Position numbers and translations under genes: made by a program. From Strix aluco (taxonomy: Eukaryota; Chordata; Aves; Strigiformes; Strigidae): DNA of 64,000 nucleotides. The DNA lies in assembly GCF_031877795.1 (NCBI RefSeq), contig NC_133958.1, forward strand, positions 2,852,001-2,916,000, in the 5' to 3' direction. Below, one piece after another: positions 26,470 to 39,060 of the stretch (the stretch's first letter is position 1; each line of letters begins with the position of its first letter). A model generated the notes under the pieces. That model saw only the letters and a program-made list of their open reading frames with translations, made no database searches and was not told where the DNA came from.

Positions 26470-26582
26470 TTGAGTTAATTGACAACTTTAAACAAGCCGA
26501 CTTATTACACGATTGGAAAACAATCACAGCGCGTGTCGCATCCCCTGCGGACAAAACGCAGGTCCCTGCTAACTCAATTAAC
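26470..26582. promoter_or_regulatory. Candidate regulatory block with inverted homeodomain-type sites
   Basis: GTTAATTGA at 26,474-26,482 and its exact reverse complement TCAATTAAC at 26,574-26,582 are 100 bases apart. A second register, TTGAGTTA (26,470) with TAACTCAA (26,570), also pairs. TAATTG is a common homeodomain core. The region between is relatively CpG-rich (GCGCGTGTCGCAT). It could be a conserved enhancer or a decayed inverted repeat; no functional proof is visible. Confidence 0.25.
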
Positions 26583-26907
26583 CTGACAGTGGTGAGGCTT
26601 CGCTTCCTACAAAGCACGCAGGAGGGCCAAGGCAAGGAGTCGGGAAATGCTATTCAAATCAGACTGACTTTGGGGGGCGGAATTTATATAGATTAAAGCG
26701 TGTCAAGGGCACACAAGTCAGATGTAAGAGAGACTGCATATGTGCATGAGAAAACACGCCGGGGAAGAAGCCAACAGCAGGGCTTTGGCAAACTCCTTTG
26801 CTATTCAGACAGGTGAGGAGGGAGACGAAAGCTTGAATGTTAGAGAAGACTGAAGAGGAGTTGGCAACTTTGCAGAAGCAAGCAGTGATTGCTCCTAGTG
26901 CTTGTGT

Positions 26908-26950
26908 GAATAGTAATCCTTAAACAAAATTCCCATTGGCTTCAGTAAGA
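26908..26950. repeat. Ancient amniote repeat unit (CATTGACTTCAATGGG type)
   Basis: TAGTAATCCTTAAACAAAAT, then TCCCATTGGCTTCAGTAAG matches AGTCCTTACTCAGGCAAAACTCCCATTGACTTCAATGGG. The palindromic centre is partly eroded. Confidence 0.45.
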
Positions 26951-29019
26951 GATTCACTCTCTTCTATACAAACCTTTCTCTGCATGGCCGCAGAGCGAGG
27001 TCCCGTCACACCCACAGCTCACCCAAGTAAATCGAAAGCCCAGCTGCGGCGTCTTGTACGTTGCAGACTGGTAGGACAAGGAAAGAGCAGCAGGTAGGTC
27101 GATAGCATCCAGCTCCACAATACAACCTCAGTCACCACATCACAGCAACAAGGATCTGGTTCCATGAGGCAGAGCATGGGCTGAACCAGGGACCTCACAC
27201 CACTTGGCATCAATCTTTTTGATGAAGCTGAAGGGATTACGCTGCACTAAACCCCCTCCACTTAGCGAGCACAAGTGTCAAGTGCCTCTCGGAAGGACCA
27301 AGCCCTGGAGGGAAACAAAGACTTTATATGAATGTGTGGTCCTAACCATACAAATGTACATGTGGTACATGTGGACAGACTATTTCCACCGTCCCCCCAG
27401 AGTGACTGAGGGAGAACAGCATTTATGTCACAGGAGTGTCAAAAGACTTCATTATTCCAACATGAGGATCGACAGATTTTCAGATGACAATATATCAAAC
27501 AGAGTGGTGGGTGCATTTTATTAACCTGTATTTTACACACATATGTGCTGGTGCTCTTCATCAGCTGTGGGGTTTTTTTTTTTTTGTTGTTCTCAATTTT
27601 TGCAGCAAGTGATAAAAATACTTCACAATGTATTGAATTACAGCAAACCCACAACTTCTGTAGGAAACCTTGTCTAAAAACCACAGCAGTCCACTCAATA
27701 ACAGTTGTGAGACACTGCAAACTAACAGGTATGTACATTCATTCTGAACAATACCTACAAGTGCAGACCTCACCCTTACAGAAATTGGCAAGGCAAAAAA
27801 TATAATGGGACGTGGGAAAACTAAATGGATTTTGAGTAGATCTGAAGTTATCATAAAATAACATTACTAAGCCTTAGCCTTCAGGGGTTAAGCTGTTCTC
27901 AGGCTGGTCACAGAGAGCTCTGTTGTGTGGGATGGATCGTTTCATTTCACCTGCCTGCTGCAGGTTTGTGTGTTGGCCCTGGCCGACATCAAAGATCAGA
28001 CAGATGTTGGATCTCGGCAAACACAGCGGTTCCTACGCTGCTGTTCACACACAGGTCTCCATTGTGCTTCGCCAACAAAAAGCCTGAGCTTTTTGGGCAA
28101 CACGAGCCAGTGGTAACCCTTATTCTTTCAAGTTACAGCATCGAACATAAGCACATCGTTACACAAACTTTAAATTAAATTGCCATTTCTTCAGCAAAAC
28201 AAGACTTTAAGGATTGAAGGCACAGTTTGATTCACTGAAAGCAATTCTTATACAAACATGTTGCTTTTGGCACATCCATATAATTTCCGTGTATCATTCA
28301 ATAAGCACCAAGTAACACTCAGTACAGTATAAGGAACAAGTAAAGACCTAGGTCCAGTCTGATCTCTCCTTTTTTAGAGGAACTCACTGATTTTAAGAGC
28401 TGAATCTGTATGGTTATGTCATCAGTATTCCTCAAAAGTCAGCTTGAAGAGCCTGGACACACAAACAGCTTCCCTACACGCACAAAAAATAACCCATGTT
28501 CCCTACTCTTTAATATGGGATCCAGGGAAGTAAAAGTCAGCAGGAGACCTGCAGGAAGGGAAAAAAACCCCAACAAACACCCCCCACAAAAACCCCAAAT
28601 CCCCAGCTTTGCAGGGTAACTGGATGTTGGGATATGATCTGTTAAATACTGGGATAATCATGGACAAAACGAAGCAGCTGCCATTTCTGTCACCCCTTTG
28701 CTCCCAGATTTGTCAATGGATACATCATGTTTTCGTTTTTCAAGTCCCAGACCCTCCTTTTTCCCTCTCGCCATGGTCATGCAGAGAGCACTGAGCGACA
28801 CAGAGCAAGGGAACAGCTCTCAGTGCTTTCGCTCCAACCCGAATCAAGCCCTTAGGCCAATGGGAGAAATTCTTCTCCCTCGCCTTCCCAGCCTTATTGA
28901 TTTCAAGTAAGTAAATCAGGGCTGCAAAGCAAGACAGATACAGCGAATGCCCTGTAACTATGGTATGATTTATGCACCACCACAGATCGTAAGGGGCACA
29001 GCAGTTCAATCCCAATTTC

Positions 29020-29090
29020 CAGCCATTTGCCCACCAGTAACAGAGCTACGATCGAAGCCTGGTTTCCTCTCTGTAGATGCTGCACTTGCA
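29020..29090 (-). mobile_element. Possible MIR-like SINE fossil, head region
   Basis: CATTTGCCCACCAGTAACAG, then AGCTACGATCGAAGCCTGGTTTCCT resembles, in minus orientation, the ACTTGCCCAAGGTCACACAG, GGCAGAGC, GAACCCAGGTTTCCTGA run of MIR-type SINEs. The match is short and gapped. Confidence 0.4.
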
Positions 29091-29314
29091 TTTCTGGGCT
29101 GAACAGGGGGCAAGTGCTCATCAAGGCCTTCACAGCTTCCAGGACAGGCAGAACAGCCTTGTGTCCAGCAGCACCGTAAGCTCAACGTTTGTCATGGGGC
29201 AACCTGCTGCTCCACATCACCCACAGTCAGGAATTTAATACCTTTCCGGACTCTTGTCATATCTGACCAAAACTGGTCACCAGGCTCAGGAGCGCTCTGG
29301 TTCCACACAGACAC

Positions 29315-29340
29315 ACACGACGTGATTGCGTACGTCGTGT
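29315..29340. repeat. Perfect 9-base inverted repeat with CRE-like arms
   Basis: ACACGACGT (29,315-29,323) and ACGTCGTGT (29,332-29,340) are exact reverse complements around an 8-base loop. Each arm carries an ACGTCG/CGACGT word related to the CREB half-site. Confidence 0.75.
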
Positions 29341-29489
29341 TTCCTTAGGAAAGCAAAAGACATGACTTCTTTTTTTTTTATGCTTCCTCTCAGTGCGTGG
29401 CTTCAGGCAACCCATTCTCCTTCTGTTTATCCATCTGTGAATGTGAGAGAGCATCTACCTTCCCCACAGTGACAGATGCTTAATTAATT

Positions 29490-29575
29490 CTAAGGGTGAA
29501 ATTCACCCCTTTGCAGACAGCCAGCGCAGGGCCCAGAAAGCATTTGCACCCTATTTCGAGGATTTCAGTGAAATG
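29490..29575. repeat. Ancient amniote repeat with GGGTGAAATTCACCC core
   Basis: The core GGGTGAA-A-TTCACCC (29,494-29,508) is a 7-base inverted repeat with one central base. It is followed by CTTTGCAGACAGCCAGCGCA, then TTTGCACCCTATTTCGAGGATTTCAGTG. The GGTGAAATTCACCCCTGTGCAGAGGGCCAGC word is one I remember as recurrent in sauropsid genomes. Family name not known to me. Confidence 0.4.
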
Positions 29576-32500
29576 CAAGTAGTGCGCATATAGCAGCACA
29601 CAGAGAGGTTATCAGTGTGAAATCCCAGTCTACTTCTTAAGTCAACTGAAGCAGATGCATCTGTTATCAAGCCACGAGAGGAGCATTCCCATCGCTCGGG
29701 AGCAACGGCTGAAGTACCACCACCATTTCTCATGTTTAACAGAGCTGTTGCCTCATTTCCACGGGCCGCACATTTGTGCCTGCTAGAAATCACCCACTGT
29801 CATCTGTCTCGCCCTCCTCGGAACTAAGATCTTCAATATTCCCAAGTCTGTGTGATACCTGAGACAACCCACCCAGTATCGGTGCCCTAAGACTCTTCTG
29901 TAATGCAGCAGTGACACCAGAAGCTCTGGCTTGAACTCAGGTATCTGTTTTGTGGATACTAACCCAAGTTTGTTTTACAAGAATACAATATTCACAGGCA
30001 AATGCTTCCCTACACATCAGCCACTATTTGCTGTACTCTACAGGACTATTGAAACACTTTCCTCCAGAGAGCAGATGCCATATGGGTATGTAGGCTCAAT
30101 TAGCACATGCTGACAGATAGCAAGACACTTAAAAAAATTCCAAAGTCTTGGCAAGCTTGAAAAGTTACTGTATCGATTATGTCATATTGCATCTCGTGGT
30201 GCCTTAACTTTTGAGGTTTCTGTGCTGGGAAAGCAAAAACAAAAAAAAAAAAAATCAGAGAAGCAATAGGAGAGATTAAAAGGAAAAGATGGAAGGAGCT
30301 CTTCAAGGAGGCACCAGGTTGGGAGTGATCAGCAAGCGACGTGGCAGAGACCATGGTGCCAGCTTCCCTTGCCAAGGGTGGGCAAAGGCCCTTCACAGAG
30401 CAGACGTTTTATTACTCACACATCTCTGACTACCCAAACTGATCTTAAAGCACTTTGGCATGTCCCAAGGGTCATTAGAGATTACTTCCTCTCTGCATTA
30501 ATAATGAAACGGCTCTTAACCAAAATTAAACTGGAGCAGCTTAATAGCATTTTAAAATTGACAAATCTGAAACAGCTAATTTCTTATTCCCCTCTTGCCC
30601 ATATAATTAGCAATGGGAGAAAACTTCCAAGGTTTTCTCTCGTAAGAAGTGCTGAAGAATCTTCAAAACTTCTACAGGAGACAGAAAAAAGCAGTACCCC
30701 CCTCTCCAATTAACAGACAAAATATGGCTAAGCAAAACCAGAAATGGTGGCTGGCTTTCCCAACTGGAAAATTGATGGTATTGTGAGGTAGGAGTTTATC
30801 CTCTGCTCTTATCACAGGTGGATGATTCAGTAAATTCCTTCCAACTGGGAAGCCTACGTGTTTGTGTACCTGCTACCACATCTCGCAACTTCAGTGCACA
30901 TCTTGCAGCGAGTACCAGCTGGACAAAGCACATGACCCTTTGCCTCCTGGTAAACGACCATCTGTACCTGCAGACACCGTTACAGACTTTAAAAAAACCC
31001 CAACAAAACAAACCAACAAAGAACAATACCTTCCAAGCCCACCTTCGTGGTTTAGAAGCCACTTTCAATTAGCAAAATACAGCAGGAATTTCCGTATCTG
31101 CAGCTCTCAGGTGAAGCTCCCGAGTGCTGTCATGATTTTTGAAAAGTGATTTAGGCTTTTTCATTGGGATAATGTTGTCACAGGCTGACTTTTCCGTGAG
31201 TCCCGTGCCCTGCTTCTCAGCCCATGGATTTACGGAATGTGAATTCAAAATTTGCTAGTGCTCTGGGAGGGGAAGGGAAGCCACCAACTAAACACAGAGC
31301 AGCTGATGCAACAAGCCAGGGCAGACAACGGATGCTCTACCACAACTCAGGTCTTTCCCTTTCTGTTTGACTCATCCAGCAAGAGCAAATAAAGGAAGTC
31401 ACTGCGACAACCCAGGAGGAATCAAACGGCCATTCCAGCGATCCGTGACGAGCGCGGTTTCCCTCCCCCCCGAAAGAGCGCCCGGCTCCACTCCACAGTG
31501 GTTTTTGCTACAGCGTCTATTCCACCGAGGCTCTGACACAGGCACGACACACACCAAAACGCCTCACTGGGAGAAGGGTGAGAATAGGGGTGACAAAAAA
31601 GGCTTCCCCTCCTGCCTCTTTGTCAAACACGAAGCAAAAATCAAGGATGAAACCACCCCCTCCATGTAAAAACCAAACCTGACTAGGGAAAGAAAACAAA
31701 AACTCCTGCCTGGTCATCCCACGCTGATCTTGCAAGGGCCTGGTGAACAATATGCCAGAATAAATAAGCACTTGGACGTGTGAATCGCCTCACGACAAGA
31801 TCACTGTGTGCCAGCAGGAAGCAAAGGAGGAATTGGGTGGGGGAAGAGCCATGTGCAGCCTTTCAAACAGACCCACCCCACAGGCAATGCCACCTGAACA
31901 ACCAACACATTCATCTCTGCTCCAAATAAACATGGTGGATTTAATATATCCCGGATGGAAACAATCTCAGCAGTGAGTTTGCACAGAGAACCATGCACTA
32001 GGGGACACGGTACCTGAAGGTCTCAGTAGAGGCAATTTTAGAGGGTGTTGGGCACTTCTCGGTTTCATCTCAAGGTTAAATATGGAGCTGGACCATGGTT
32101 CTATGGAGAGGCACTTCAAAGCTCCGAGTAAGTTCAGCATCCCTAGACAAAAGGTGCTGTTCAAACTACAAAGACCCAACCACTTGTTGCCCCAATACTT
32201 GAGGCAAATAGATGGAGACTGGCTGATCAAACAGCAATAGGGAGCAACCCACTACTCTGCTCCTAAAATCACGCTGAGGACCTCTCTCATACACCTTTAT
32301 AAGCATCAGCTCAAGGGAAGGGGTTTGAAGATCAAGGAACCATCTCACATCGGAAGATGGGGACAAATGACCTCTCCCAGTTTTGATGAAAGAGCAAAGG
32401 GGAAACATCCGTGGCTGTTTTGAAGGGGGGAAGAAAAAAAATATATGGTCATGAAACGAAATAGATTTCCTAGATTAGACAAGCAGAAAAGCATGTTGCA

Positions 32501-34544
32501 GAGCACATTTCCAGAATGTTTTCAGAAACCTGCTGCAAAGCCTGTGGCAAGAACTTCAGCCTTCGTTCGATAACACACCGGCTGGCAGCCTGCAAGCAAA
32601 TCTTCTGCTGCAGTCCTGTTGCTCTCAAAAACATTTCTTCCGCCAGCAAGTTCTGCCACCTGATGCTCAGTTCGCTCACATCCCTTCCTCACCGCTGCCC
32701 CTGCTGCTTCACCTCCTTGTACTAAGAAATGGACGTAAAAGGGGGCACAAAAAGGAACAGCTGTTTATCCCAGAGTGGTGCCTCAATCTTGATTCACTGC
32801 CAGTTCCTTTCCCCCTTCCCACCTTGGTTTATACACTGCACAGATGTTTAACTGATGCCTGCTTGCTTTCTCAAGTGCCTTACTGCAGCAGCTGGTCCCC
32901 CGAGACAGCCTTTCTTCCCCCGGCTCTCCCTTCTGTTACAGGCAGAAGGATGGCTTGCTGCTCTCCTGACTTCTCACGTGGGAACACTGAAGCCCTCCAC
33001 CTCTCACATTAGCTGCAAAAACCTTGAAAAAGAAGGTTATTTTCCTTCCTTCCCTGGCTCTGTTTTTCTTTTTGCCCAAGTCTACGCCTTCATCTCCTAC
33101 CTGGCTGCTGTGCAAACACCATGAAGTCCACCCACGTGGCGAGGGGAGGGCAGAACACTTCCAGTAGGTTTTGATGCCCTGGCATTGAGCAAAATTTAAT
33201 CAGGGCTGAGATTCAGCATAACACCGCTGTGCCAGTTACTTCCATAAAACAAAAGCTATGGGGAACTCAGCAAGGAATAAGAAGAGAAATGGGGTGGTGG
33301 TGTCTATGTGCTAGAGCAAGACATGAGATAATTCACCTCTCCCTGTCAGGCCCAATCAGAAAGACTTCAAACTGTGGTATCCAAATGATAACATATTTTG
33401 AGGGAAGCAATTTTTTTCTCTTCCCCAGGAGAATATTAACTGAGATACAAAGAAAGAAGGTAGATTTAAGCAGCTATCCAAAAAACCCCTTCTGTTCTTC
33501 TGCATTAATAACTTCTGGATAAACTGAACTTCTCTGCCAGGTTAAGTTAAATTTAAGTCACACTGCAGAAATATAAAATTTCTTCAGTTTTATTAAAATT
33601 GAAAAGCAGTCTATCAGAGCTGTATTTTCGTGACACACAGTTCTTGGGCGCTATATTTTATATGGATGTAATTATTCTACCTATTCATCACAGAACCACA
33701 AATCCAACCTTCAGAAAGTATCGTAATGCAAGATTCATTGAATCCAGCTGATATTAAATATCAACAGGGTTCCATTATCAGTTTTTGTATCTGAACACTG
33801 TAATATCAGCTATTACTCTTTTATATTAAAGTTGTATCTTTGGAAGAGAATTACTTCCCTTGGCAACAATGGTAAATGTTAACTACCTTGAATATTTCAG
33901 TCACATATACATTATGTATAAGATTGTGATCTGCTAAACAATAATGGAGAAAAACAGAAAGCGACAAAAAGATTTGCTTTGTGAAAGATTTCCTTCTGTT
34001 CTCAGAGAAAAAGCACATACTATACAAGGGAAAAATATTTGGAGTAACATGCCAAGTCTTTTTCCACTGGGATGCAAGAATCTGATTTAGTACTTCTGAA
34101 AGATTGGAGTTCTGCATAGCAAAACAAAGCATGAAAATAAAACGGTTAATGTTATTTTCTAAGACAGTAATGCCTAAAGACTCCAAGCAATACTGTGGTG
34201 AATTATGTAAAGCACTAGACATGCAAACCAGAAGAGGTCCTTGCCTTTCTTGTGCCGTTGAGTTGTAAACTCTTCACAGCACAGAGAAGAAACAGCCAGC
34301 ACGCAGAGATGAAGTGGGTTCCGAAGAGAAGCCAGGTTTCCCCAGCTCTTGTTTAAAGCACTCTCCGATAGGTTACACCACCTCCATCCCAGTGCTTTCA
34401 AGCAATGTGTTGATGTATTATTATTCCCCAAGCAGGACTGCGGGAGTCAGCGGGGCTTTGCAAAGCTGGCCAGGCAATCTTAAGCCTTAGGCTCTGATTT
34501 GGAGATTTGTGATCAGACCTCACTCCGAAGATGCAAGCAAATTA

Positions 34545-34690
34545 TAAATCTCATTCCTTTCCCTGAAAGTAAAGTTATGTAAACCAGCATTAGCATCAGG
34601 TTTAAATTAATGTTTACATTGATAAGTAAATTGAAAATTACATTGCTTGCATGCATTACACGAGCTAATTCCACATCCCTATTTGCAAAT
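34545..34690. promoter_or_regulatory. Candidate conserved enhancer-like block
   Basis: AT-rich, non-repetitive sequence with AAATTAATGTTTACATTGAT (homeodomain and forkhead-like words), AAATTACATTGC and a TTGCATGCATTA palindromic word. It looks like the texture of conserved non-coding DNA, but this is only an impression. Confidence 0.18.
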
Positions 34691-37055
34691 ATTTACAAAG
34701 CTCTAACTCGGTCATTAGACTAGATACTTACAAATCATTTGGAAACTACCAGTTTATGTCAACTTCACTTTTCACACAGTGATACGAGGCCTTAACGGGT
34801 AGCAAAGCAGCTGAAACTCCCCATCATTTCTTGTTCAAATTCACAAGGCGGGAAGGTGGTTCTCAGTATTAAGGCTGAAGATTCAGGTTACGCTGCTGCT
34901 TTCTGCTCTCCTTCAACGAGCAGCTCCTCCTTCCCGTTCCCGACCATTCCGCCGTCCGATCCATTTGCAGCTGGATTTACCAACTGGCCACACAAATGGG
35001 AATCTTGAGGCAATAAACTGAGAAGCAAGGGGCTACTAAAATGAATACTGCCACAAAGGAGTTGCCACGCTGTGCCCAAACACACACTAGCTGGCCTGGC
35101 TTTATCAACCTACCTCAACTGCTGGTCTAATTCGAGCTTTTGAAACTTGTATGTCTGTATCAATCACACTGATGCCAAAAGGAAGTAATTTAAAGTACCA
35201 ACAATGTTACAGAAGAGCCTGCAAAGACATTAATTTTAGGGATACCATATCTATTCCCTCCTGGAGTAAGATTAGGATCTGCCCTTGCTCACCACAAGTA
35301 GTGCTTGACTTTTTACATACTCCAACTGATTTCACCAAGAGCACTTGTACTATTCAGCACCAGTATCTGCATTGCAATCTAGAATTTGATAGCTTCCACG
35401 TAAAACTTTTAAGCATATAGATATTTAATGTAGATTATAGACAGTCACAGGTGGTAGCTCCTCCTCATTTACAAACGGCTTTTATTTTACAAAAGCGCAT
35501 CTATTATGTGAAATGTTACAGATGCTCTTAAAACCCAAAGGGTCAGAGGATCTTTAACAATATTATTTAATTGATTATTGAGTAATATACTCAAAGTTTG
35601 CCATTCTTTCTGAAATAATCTCTATTGGCTTAGATGCAAAAGCATCTGTAAGCACTGTAATTTGGTATCGGCAAAAGAAAGTCATGTCCCCATATGCTAC
35701 ACCACACTGCACCCTAAAATCTTATTAGTTGTCTAATCAAACTGATGTAGGTTTGCACAAAGGTGATTTTTTAAATCCACTGCTTAAACTTTTGGCCACC
35801 TTTGGATAGTCTGGCATGAAGTTAGAGAATCACAAGCTACACGCACTACCTAGGGCAGTAGCACACTCATCCCTAAGCTCTTCCTAAGCGTCAGGGGACC
35901 ACGTGGAACCAGCTCCTGGCACACAGGTTTGCAGGAATCCAGCACCCCTGGTTCAAACAGAGACACCAAATGGGAACAGCTGTGATTTTTGCTCCCGGTT
36001 GCATGAAGAGGGCAATACATCTCATTACCTGTGGCTTCGTTGCCGCTTTTCTGAGAAACGTATAAAGGTCTCTGTAAACCCATCACTGAGGATAAAATAC
36101 ACAAATTTAGGCTCCTCCAAGAATGTTCAGCATAAAGCTTACCACAAAATAAAAGCCAATATTGAAAAATCATTTCAAAAGAGAGCGCAAACCATTTGAT
36201 GGGCACAATAGAAATAGCACAGAAAAGAACTGTTGACATTTCCTTGGGACTCTTTCAGAGCTAAACGTGCAATAGCTATTGATTTTTTGTTTTCTTCACA
36301 AGTATATATACATTATTTAATACAACTGAACAGTTTGCAAACCAACTTTCTTGTGTTTTTGAAATATTGATGCCTTTTAGAAGGTTGAAACCTCTGCTGA
36401 AAACCTCAATTCCATGTATGAAGCCTAAAATACTGCAGCTTAATCTATACAAAGGCAAGAACTAAATATTTTTCTTAACTGACAGGGTGCTCTTCATGGG
36501 TTTTAAAAGCTGACTTTCATCCTGCTCCACTTCTCCCTACAAAAATATTATTTTTCTTCTCCTTGTTCAAAAAGGACTCGTTCTCTTTTCCAAAACTTCA
36601 TTTCTTGCAAGTTTAAAAATTTTCACATTAGGCCAGCAGCCTTTTTAATTTAGTAATGTCAGTCCTACTGCGGCCAAAAAATCAAATTACTTCAGAGAAT
36701 ACACCAAGAAAATTCAGTATAAACAAGTGTCAAATAATCTTCACAGATAAGTCAGCTTACCCTATACAGTCTAAAAGGTTTTTATAATATTTACATATCT
36801 TAACAGGAATATGGATGTTTTTGTTGGGAAGAATTCAACTGCACTGTTGTTATTTACACTAAAACAACCACTAATATTTCAACATAAATATTCATAGCCT
36901 GTGTGCCAGCCTTCCCTACCCTCCCAGCCAAACACAATCATTATACAGTTGAGATTCACAAGAGATACAACAAATATAGATCAGAGCGCCAGGGTGAGGA
37001 GCTCGGGAGCTCTCCCGGGGGGTTCCCTGTGCCATCCCAGCCTCGCTCAAACGGC

Positions 37056-37087
37056 TCAGGGGCTCCGTGAGACTCGGGAGCCCCTGA
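37056..37087. repeat. Perfect 11-base GC-rich inverted repeat (hairpin)
   Basis: TCAGGGGCTCC (37,056-37,066) pairs with GGAGCCCCTGA (37,077-37,087) around a 10-base loop. It lies in an isolated GC-rich patch (about 36,990-37,100) that also carries GAGCTCGGGAGCTC. The patch is unlike the AT-rich flanks. Confidence 0.8.
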
Positions 37088-39042
37088 ACAGTGGGCTCAG
37101 TATACTAAAACAGAAAGTATTTGAATTTAAAGACAAATCTCCACCCACTGGTATTGCCAATCAGCATTTCTTGAAGGCTTTTCCGCACACAGTTGGAGAC
37201 CGAGACTATTGCTGAAAATATGCTAAAATTCTACATGCTCTGTTAATGCAAACAAGAGGTAAAAGCTTTTGATGTTTTCCATGGATGCTTTCCCCAGCGA
37301 TTTAAGTCAGGCAGGCAGCTACGTAAGGGAAACTGAGTCACAGAGTGCTGAAGAGGAGGCCCCAAAGGCAGAAGCGAGAGGGAAAAGCACTTACAAACTC
37401 GATGGATTTGGTCTGCAGAAAAAAAAAGGGGGAAGGTAAGATTAAACAGCTTACCTGATAGCATGGATCACAGCTACCTTCCACCCGTTCACATTACAGC
37501 TACTAAAGTGTACTTTAGCCACTGGTAAGGACTGATATGATGAAGTTTCAAGACCCACTTGCTCGCAGCCTCGTTAACTCTGGGATCACACACATCTGTG
37601 GAAGGTTAATATGAAACACCTGCTGGCCTCTGTAGCAGCATTTTACTCACCTGGCAAGTAAAATAACTGTTGAAAATAGGACTTTGCATTTACAGAGACA
37701 CGCCCCCACACGTACCCCTGGGGCCTGTTCCTGCCCAGCACAGCAAGCTCTGCCTTGCCTGCTACCCAAAATCCACTCTGTATATAAAAGAGGAGCAGAA
37801 GCACCACATAAGATTCCTGCTGGGGCGAAATCACACGTCCCTCTTTTGACTTTACTCCCAAAACACAACCTGTGTAAAGGTCCTCGACACGGAGCCACTA
37901 AGAGATTTCTCCAGGGCACCAGCAGAGCATCGCTGTCAGCCCTCGCTCAGCTCTCCTCCCCGTAACGGATTCAATAAGCTGCTGCACACCCCATCTCGTT
38001 GCTAAGTTCAGGCCTGTGCATATATTTTCATGTCCTTATTAAGCTACCTGGCATGGGTGCAGATGGACATCGGTGCACAGCAGATCGGAATGCAGGTCTT
38101 CGAAGTGTACGACTGAAAGCTGAACGAGGAGTTCACACAAACTATATTCTGTGTAGCTTTAACAAATGTCCCTTTCCATCATGTACCTCAGTTAATTTAA
38201 CTCTGAACTTTCAGACACCACAGCACGGACTTCTACATCTCTATCAACCTGTCCTAACCGTCTGCCATTTACATTATTTATCAAAGTCTGACAGCCCTCC
38301 ACCAAAAACATACGCTAAAACGGCCAGGCCTTGCCCAGAAGAGCTTGTCTTGTCATCGAAAAGATACAAGACACAACATGAGAGGAAAGCCAGGTGTGCC
38401 ACAGGACATCTGTCAGAAGGTACCGGACAAGACAAATTCACTGCCTTTCAATCGATGAGCCTAAATGTATTATACTAATAATCTAAGACCTGAGGAGAGG
38501 TCAGGGATGCTCACAATGAAGGGCTGGCTCCCTGCAGTGCTTCCTGAAGCTCTCCCTGTTACTGCATCCAGATTTCAAACTAATTTCCCGTGCCAGAAAT
38601 ACCTGACATTTCCTGGGCGCACTATCCAGGGCTATCACTCAACATTTTCTTTTGATGGTTATTGCCAGCAGGAGCCTGATAACACACACCAATCACACGA
38701 GTCCCGCGAGCTGCTATCCCCACTTCCTTCACTTGCCTAAAGGTTGTTCTTAGCAGCAAAGCAGCTAAGGAAATGCAAAAGCACAATAAGCCGTAATGCA
38801 TTTAGATAGCCCCATTTAGCTCAAACGCAGTTTTACCTCTACAAAGCTGTTCTCCAGAAGTCTGTTTTCAAAGGGAAAGTCAGAGCAAAAAGGAGCCACA
38901 CAAATCCTGCCTAAAATTTCCTGAGAGAGTGCAGTTAGGATCAGAGCCATTTGTGTGCCGCAATTATTCACCAAAAACTTTATCAAATGTGATTAAAGCG
39001 TATCAATTAACTGCCATCAACCAAGAGATACTAGAGCATCTA

Positions 39043-39060
39043 GGTACGTAGCTACGTACC
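39043..39060. repeat. Perfect 18-base palindrome
   Basis: GGTACGTAGCTACGTACC reads the same on both strands, and CTAG words flank it on each side (offset by one base). No element boundary is recognisable around it. Confidence 0.85.

Larger units (their letters stand above)
24150..37055. other. Non-coding DNA with scattered ancient repeats
   Basis: It contains the old repeat units near 26.0, 26.9 and 29.5 kb, a MIR-like head at 29.0 kb, the inverted repeats listed separately and a mild CpG patch near 31.43-31.55 kb. No exon is recognised. Confidence 0.55.

Noticed and set aside
32516..32725. Cysteine-rich short frame (CCKACGKNF, HRCPCCF) that looks like a zinc finger
   Set aside because: The Cys and His spacing does not fit a C2H2, RING or other finger, and the overlapping minus-strand frame is equally open, so it is taken as chance.
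37999..38478. Open frame of 159 codons on the plus strand
   Set aside because: No recognisable domain. The composition equals that of its flanks, and no promoter, splice site or poly(A) context was found.
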